A stretch of DNA of 64,000 bases from Ciona intestinalis (taxonomy: Eukaryota; Chordata; Ascidiacea; Phlebobranchia; Cionidae). Of this stretch, positions 58,706-64,000 are shown piece after piece; position 1 is the first letter of the stretch; each line of letters starts with the position of its first letter. The notes beneath the pieces are model-generated. The model saw nothing but the letters and a program-made list of their open reading frames with translations, was not told the DNA's origin and did no database searches. Location: the NCBI RefSeq assembly GCF_000224145.3, contig NC_020166.2, positions 9,977,006 through 10,041,005 on the forward strand, read 5' to 3'. The translations under genes were made by a program, and so were the position numbers.

Positions 58706-61700
58706 TTAGTCCCAAAACTTCCAGAAAGTTGTCGTCACTATGTTGGGGCAATAGTATGACATGAACACAAATCCTAGCATAAGAGCATACACCCCATGTA
58801 TAATGAGAGTTGCGTAAGCTATCTTTTCTGCAAGCTCGTATGTCAGCATCTCTTCTGTAAATGGAAGGTATAAAAATAGTTTAATTAATGAAAATTTAGT
58901 TTGTTAATTCGGTACGATAACATTGAAAATTGGAAAAGTTTTGAAAAGTGAAAATGGTAACTATAATACACTTTACAGTTTAGAGTAATATAGTAACAGT
59001 ACAACAACAGTTGCTAAAACACGCTTATTGCCTTATTGGTAAAACAAAAAAGAAATAATGTTTTGTAGAAAAAGTGTGACCGTTACACCCTACAGACAAT
59101 ACAATGTAAATCAAAATAATTAGAATGGGGGCAGTTTTTCTGGGTTTTAGGGTAATGAGCCAACTCTGGCCTAAACTCCAGGACCTTAGGCATATGATAT
59201 AGGATAGAATTGTTTAACGCCTGTTAATTAGTTACGATTTTAAGACACGATGTAGCTAATATTTTAAGTTATTTACACAACTAAATTAGGAGGTTACTAG
59301 TGCAAAATCAGTTTGCAGTTTCTGTTCACATTTGTTTTGGCTTTTAGTTTAAATTGGTTACATTTGTTTAAATTTTGTCCAGCGTTAAAGTATATACATA
59401 CTTGTGCAGACAGTCCCGTTGCCATGGAAACCTGGGTCGCATTCACAATAGAAACTTCCATTTGTGTTTGTGCAAGTTGATTGTAGATCACAATAGTCAT
59501 ACGCAAAGTCACATTCATTCTTATCTGTGTATCAGATAAAAAAATCTTATTTTAAATAATGTAGTGACTTTTATTTTTTTGTAAAATTACAAGTAATATT
59601 TATGCCTATTTAATACAGTTTATTATACTTTGATCTTAATAGTACCAGAAAGAAATAGCAATAACAGATAGGGTAGAACAGATAAGAAATAGCTTATGTT
59701 ATATATTCTATTATTTTTTGTCATTCCATAAACATTTATGCATGTTTAATGCATTTTGATGTTAATAGTGTTAGAATGAAATGGTGAAGTTGTATAATTT
59801 TTTTATCGCCAAGAATTTGTATAAAAGAGTAAAATATATTGGATTAAAAATAGAAACTAATGTACAGAACCAAAGTATCTGTATTAACTATTTAAGCTAA
59901 TATTAAACTGATAAAAGAGCCTTAATTTTTTGTCCTTAGGCTGTCCTTAGCACAAAAGTTAACTGTTTTTATTCTAACTGTGGTAAATGGAATATTTGTT
60001 GGTTATTTTGACCTATATACCAATGATATAAGTGTGTATTTTATGGGAACTAAAATTTATATTTTTCTACCACAGTAATGATGCTTAACTTTATGGTTCA
60101 AAATTTGTTTAATCATGTGTATTTTATGGGAACCTAAAATTTATATTTTTGGGTGACTTGCCTTGGCAGATATTATCTTTGTTTTCATAACCATTCCTGC
60201 AAATGCAGCTGTAATTTCCCACAGTGTTGGTACAAGTAGAAGATTGGTTGTTACATGGGTTTCGAGTGCATTCATCTATGTCTAGTATATAGTTTAGAAC
60301 TTTAGATGTAGGTTAAAACTAAATAAATAATAAGTTATGTCAGGTAAAACTACCAACATAAATTACCCTTGCTGTTGTAATTGGAATAAATACAAGCTGT
60401 ATTATCTTGGTTTATAATACAGAGTGTTTTAAAAGGTTAAATTATGGGTTAGATTTTCACTATTGCCTCATTACAATCGTGGTAAAACTAGATAAATAAG
60501 TGAAATAAATTTTTTTTCTATGTCTAGTCCTAGTATATAGTTTAGATGTAAATTAAAACTAGATAGTCTAAATATTCAGTTATGTTATTTTTCTGGCTGT
60601 GCCACTGACAACGCATGTGTTAGATTTTTGCTATTGCCTCTCATAACAATCGCGGTAAAATAAGTTACATAAAGTTAAAAAACATCCACACATGCAACCT
60701 TGGCATTTTGAAGATTTCATTTCAAATCCTGGTTGACAATTGCATGTGTAATTATTGACAGAAGTATCTTCGCATGTTTGGTTTAAATTACAAGGCTTCT
60801 CTGATAGACATCTACCTGGTTCTATTGTAAATAAATGTTAGCTAATTAAATTTGTTTGTCCAGCGCCATGGCACAGCATTTAGCGAGCATGACCCAGAGG
60901 TAATGGGTTCAAGGCTCAACGCCGCTACCATTGTCGGCGTATGTGTCCTTGGGCAAGACACGTACTGGCAATTGCTTCAACCCAGTGGTCACTAATGGGT
61001 TGTCCAAAGAAAAATAAAAAAATCTAGAAAAAATAATTACCCACAAAGTAACATACATGCTAACTCGTAAGCTGGCACGAGGTGTATTAACCCGTGTTAT
61101 AACGACTGCCATTTTCTGGCCACGCGAGGATAAAGTAAGTTACATTTATTCATTCAAGCTAGGATATAGCAAGTTACATTCATCTATTTGAAATTATATA
61201 TCAGTTATCCAGGTGTAAAAAATGGCCCTGCTTTAACTGCGTTTCAACAATTTTAATACAGTTTGGATCAAAAAGCTTGACTTATAAAAGGATAAACTTA
61301 CTGCAAATAATTTTGGTTTTGTTTTGTTTATCCAATTTGACCATCAAAAAATATCCACTATGGCAAGAACATCTAGCAATAGAAGTTTCTAATGGTTGAC
61401 AATTTGTTAAATTTGCGTCTCCACAATAATTGATTGGTGAGCAAATGTCAGGAACTAAAAATAAAACAAATTGTTAAAGTAAGAGTTTAGGTCTCCATAA
61501 CAAACTGTACTTTTATAGACAATAACTCCTGTTCCATTAGTTAACTTTCTGGAACCTTCTTGCGCCAATGTAATGTTTTCATAAGCAAAAATAGGACGAT
61601 AATTCTCGATTGCTACTCCTGTATCGATGTTTATAGTAAATCCCAGAACCACTGCAAAAATAATGTTGTTATTACTTTGAATTGTAAGCATATTAAACCT

Positions 61701-61782
61701 CACCTTTGCTTTGAACATTAGCTGAAGAATATTCGGCATAAGTAATAATTGTTAACACAATAATGGAATTTAATATTTCCAT
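58706..61782 (-). CDS. Small membrane protein with four EGF-like domains
   Basis: Seven exons on the minus strand, all introns phase 1: 61704-61782, 61511-61651, 61302-61454, 60699-60821, 60162-60281, 59402-59524, 58706-58854 (295 residues). Exon 1 encodes a signal peptide (MEILNSIIVLTIITYA). Exon 2 is an unassigned segment of about 47 residues with two N-glycosylation sites. Exons 3-6 each encode one EGF-like domain with six cysteines or near it; those starting DIDEC and DKNEC have the calcium-binding form. The last exon carries one hydrophobic helix (about residues 258-281) and a 14-residue tail ending WKFWD. The likely topology is type I at the cell surface, and the role (adhesion or signalling) is unknown. 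The intron 59525-60161 has a GC donor (AAG|GCAAGT). It converges with the IL-17 gene. Confidence 0.83.
60861..61157 (+). mobile_element. tRNA-derived SINE, near full length
   Basis: Head with box B (GGGTTCAAGGCTC), body, then the tail module with GCTAACTCGTAAGCTGGC, GTGTTATAACGACTGCC and ending in TTACATTTATTCATTC. Antisense within an intron of the EGF-domain gene. Confidence 0.85.
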
Positions 61783-63504
61783 TATTTTTAAGTATCTGAA
61801 AATAATGATTAAATTGTAATTACTGTTCTAACGAGGTTCCCTGATGAAGCCTTGCCAATTGGCAGATAAAACAATGAAAAAACTTGGTTTTCAACATAGT
61901 AATAAAGATAATAACTTTATGTCTCCTCAATAACCTTAGCGAAGATTAGAGAATAATTAAAACATAAAGACAAAACATGGCAACCAATCCACAATGTTTG
62001 AAATTTAATATTTTCCATCGTTTCGGTATTTAATGCGTATGTAAAAACTTTTTATACCAGATGAGCCACTAAAGATTATTTACATTATGCCTTGTAGTGG
62101 AGGTAACGGAATAAAATTAAATTGATTCCGATAGTTATAAGACCTTTATTTTAAATATTTTTGGGATAAACGTTATTCTGCTAAGACCGTATTTCCTTAA
62201 AATCCACTTAAAATAAACTTTATTTCTAATAAATGTGCAAACGAATTAACACAATTAGATGATGCAGTATTCTACTATATAAAACAGGGTATTATATAAA
62301 ACTAAAAAACAGTATTTCATTAATATAAACTTAAAATAAACTTAAATAGCCTATTCTACCATCAAATGTCACCATTATAAAGTTACATACTTAGTACCTA
62401 TTTCAGTAAAATGATAATAATTTTGACTATATATACAGTATTCCACTTTATTTTTATATACAGTAGGCTCTTAGTAAATAAAGTTTAATAATTTAGCATT
62501 AGGAAGTTACTTACTTGCTAACTACCTGTTGCGTTACAGGATATACGTTTACCCACCCACTAGGAAGTTGTCTCTTATAAAACATAGTGAGGCTTATGAT
62601 GTAATAGCTCAACTTTTATTGTCACAAGGAATGTAACTTTTCTTCATTTTTTATTTTGTAAAAAAAATATTTTTCGACTTCTTTGTTGTGAAAAATGTGA
62701 ATTTTACTGTAACTAGTGTCTGCCACTTAAAAAAACTTTTTTCAGTTTTAAAACAACAATTTTTTTAATTATATTTTGTAAAATGATAGTGAAAATAATG
62801 TTATTTAGAGAACAAAAAGAAGGAAATCAACAGCAAAAAACAGTTGTTAGAACGCGCTATAGATAAAAAGTGTGGTTATTAATGTTATTATTATTATGTA
62901 GAAAACTAATTTTTTACCAAAATATTATGACATCATGATGACAGTTAGTATATTTCTATTTGCTCAACAATATTTCAAAATGAAATAAAACAGTTTTATT
63001 ATAAATCAAATTACTTATGTGCAACAAAAACCAACAGTTTTAAAACACGATAATAATTAAAGTAACTCCAGATTTACGAAAAAAGTTGAAAAAAACACAT
63101 TCCAATCATGTTTTAGGAACGCATGCAAACAAACAGATTTTGTTATATGTTCGTTTTTTCATTTGGTAGTCTACCTCTATCTTAAAACATCTATATGTTT
63201 AGTTTATTGATTTGTTCCATTAATATTAAATAAAGTAATATTAATTAAAAAAGGCAGGAATATTTTCAAATGTTTTGAGATAGCGGTGATAAATAAATTG
63301 ATGCTTTTCTACCCTTGCGGAGGTTTTAAATACACCATGACAAAATAACAGTTGCTAAAACACACTATGTATAAAAGTTGGTTTAAAAATAGTTTTCAAA
63401 GTTAATACATCATAATGTAGTTGTGGCATCATAATATAGTTGTGGCATCATAACTTAGTTGTGACATCATAATATAGTTGTGGCATCATAACTCAGTTGT
63501 GACA
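61783..63504. other. AT-rich intergenic stretch
   Basis: No gene seen. It holds a decayed repeat at 61905-62105 shared with 23205-23405, fragments of the same family near 62838 and 63345, and the 20-bp tandem repeat at 63411-63514. It may include the promoter of the EGF-domain gene just right of 61782, but no element can be named. Confidence 0.5.
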
Positions 63505-63514
63505 TCATAATGGT
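63411..63514. repeat. Tandem repeat, unit about 20 bp
   Basis: About five copies of TTGTGGCATCATAATATAG with small changes (TGACATCATAA variants). It overlaps the stop codon and last codons of the minus-strand exon 63505-63589. Confidence 0.85.
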
Positions 63515-63589
63515 TTTTCTTCATCAGAATCAAACTCAACACTTGGATCTTGAACCCAATTCCCACAATTGTCTCTTAACCAACCTTGG
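63505..63589 (-). CDS. Last coding exon of an unidentified gene running off the right edge
   Basis: After a good acceptor (TGTTTGCAG at 63590 and beyond) one frame is open for 27 codons to a TGA: GWLRDNCGNWVQDPSVEF then an acidic DSDEEKPL end. The acidic tail and codon use look coding. W-L-x-D-N-x-G-x-W loosely recalls a Bcl-2 family BH2 motif, but the spacing is one residue too long, so no function is assigned. Upstream exons would lie beyond 64000. Confidence 0.5.
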
Positions 63590-63613
63590 CTGCAAACAGT
63601 AAATATTGAAATA

Positions 63614-63830
63614 AATATAGCAAGGTGGGGGAAGATTGGACACCTTTTTATTCTTTTTCCTCGTCCCATTTGGTAGTAAACAAAAAAACATTTAAAGAAT
63701 CATAAAACCATATCCTCACGAGTCCCATAAAATTTTTCTAATTAGTAAAAAAACGATTGAAAAACGATCCCTGTTACTCGGATATTATGTGTTAAAGGTG
63801 TTCCATTTACCTCATAGTAATATATATTGC
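63614..63830. mobile_element. MITE family A copy
   Basis: Left ATAGCAAGGTGGGGGAAGAT and the usual interior; the right end is decayed (GGTGTTCCATTTACCTCATAG). Sits just beyond the minus-strand exon 63505-63589, in its presumed upstream intron. Confidence 0.7.
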
Positions 63831-64000
63831 TTTATTAATATTATAAGTTTATTAATATCAACTATCTTCTAACAGGGGTCTTACACATATACTTAATGTA
63901 CTGTTTGAACTGTCCATTTTTACAGTAAATATTAAAATCTTTTATTGTTTATAAAACGAAATGAACACTATATTCTCATATCTACCTGTGTTAGTATTAA

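Noticed and set aside
61455..61739. 94-codon minus-strand open frame read as a single exon
   Set aside because: It runs through an intron (61652-61703); splicing at 61703 and 61651 gives a signal peptide and a consistent phase instead.

Overview
The window is a piece of a draft chordate genome, most likely a tunicate of the Ciona type. It is AT-rich and compact, with short introns, a nebulin gene ending in the nebulin/LASP-type SH3 domain, a ZEB-family zinc-finger gene and an IL-17 gene, plus many copies of a tRNA-derived SINE and of a roughly 200-bp MITE. The species is an inference from gene content and recollection of tunicate repeats, not a database match. There are two runs of N (8806-9081 and 29142-29191) and one clear assembly fault (28645-30189).

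Region 1, 1-33208 (+): the 3' part of a giant muscle gene of the nebulin family. I could place 66 coding exons (46-33134), in frame throughout, giving about 2,611 residues: about 68 nebulin modules, a conserved linker and a C-terminal SH3 domain. The first two thirds keep the seven-module super-repeat register of vertebrate nebulin; the last third is single modules. The gene starts outside the window.

Region 2, 34068-54516 (+): a ZEB1/ZEB2/zfh-1 ortholog in 23 coding exons (1,139 residues). It has an N-terminal RRKQA-type NuRD-binding motif, an N-terminal zinc-finger cluster with one finger more than vertebrate ZEBs, a PLDLS CtBP-binding motif, an AT-hook and the three-finger C-terminal cluster. 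No homeodomain is visible.

Region 3, 56624-58010 (+): a three-exon interleukin-17 gene (171 residues, signal peptide). Convergent to it, 58706-61782 (-), is a seven-exon gene for a 295-residue membrane protein with four EGF-like domains, all introns in phase 1 and one GC-AG intron. At the right edge (63505-63589, -) lies the last coding exon of another gene that continues outside the window.

Base composition is strikingly divided. The nebulin gene (1 to about 32.3 kb) and the right flank (about 58-64 kb) are CpG-poor. The ZEB/IL-17 block (about 32.3-57 kb) is CpG-rich and packed with the octamer TGACGTCA: 29 copies by eye, against 2 in the nebulin part, where TGATGTCA/TGACATCA is found instead. 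This looks like one genome-wide motif seen through two histories of CpG methylation.

Muscle structure (nebulin), transcriptional repression (ZEB), cytokine signalling (IL-17) and an EGF surface protein share no obvious pathway; I see no operon or gene cluster logic. The most unusual signals are the ZEB domain changes, the octamer/CpG boundary, repeated partial echoes of nebulin exon ends in introns, and the assembly chimera.
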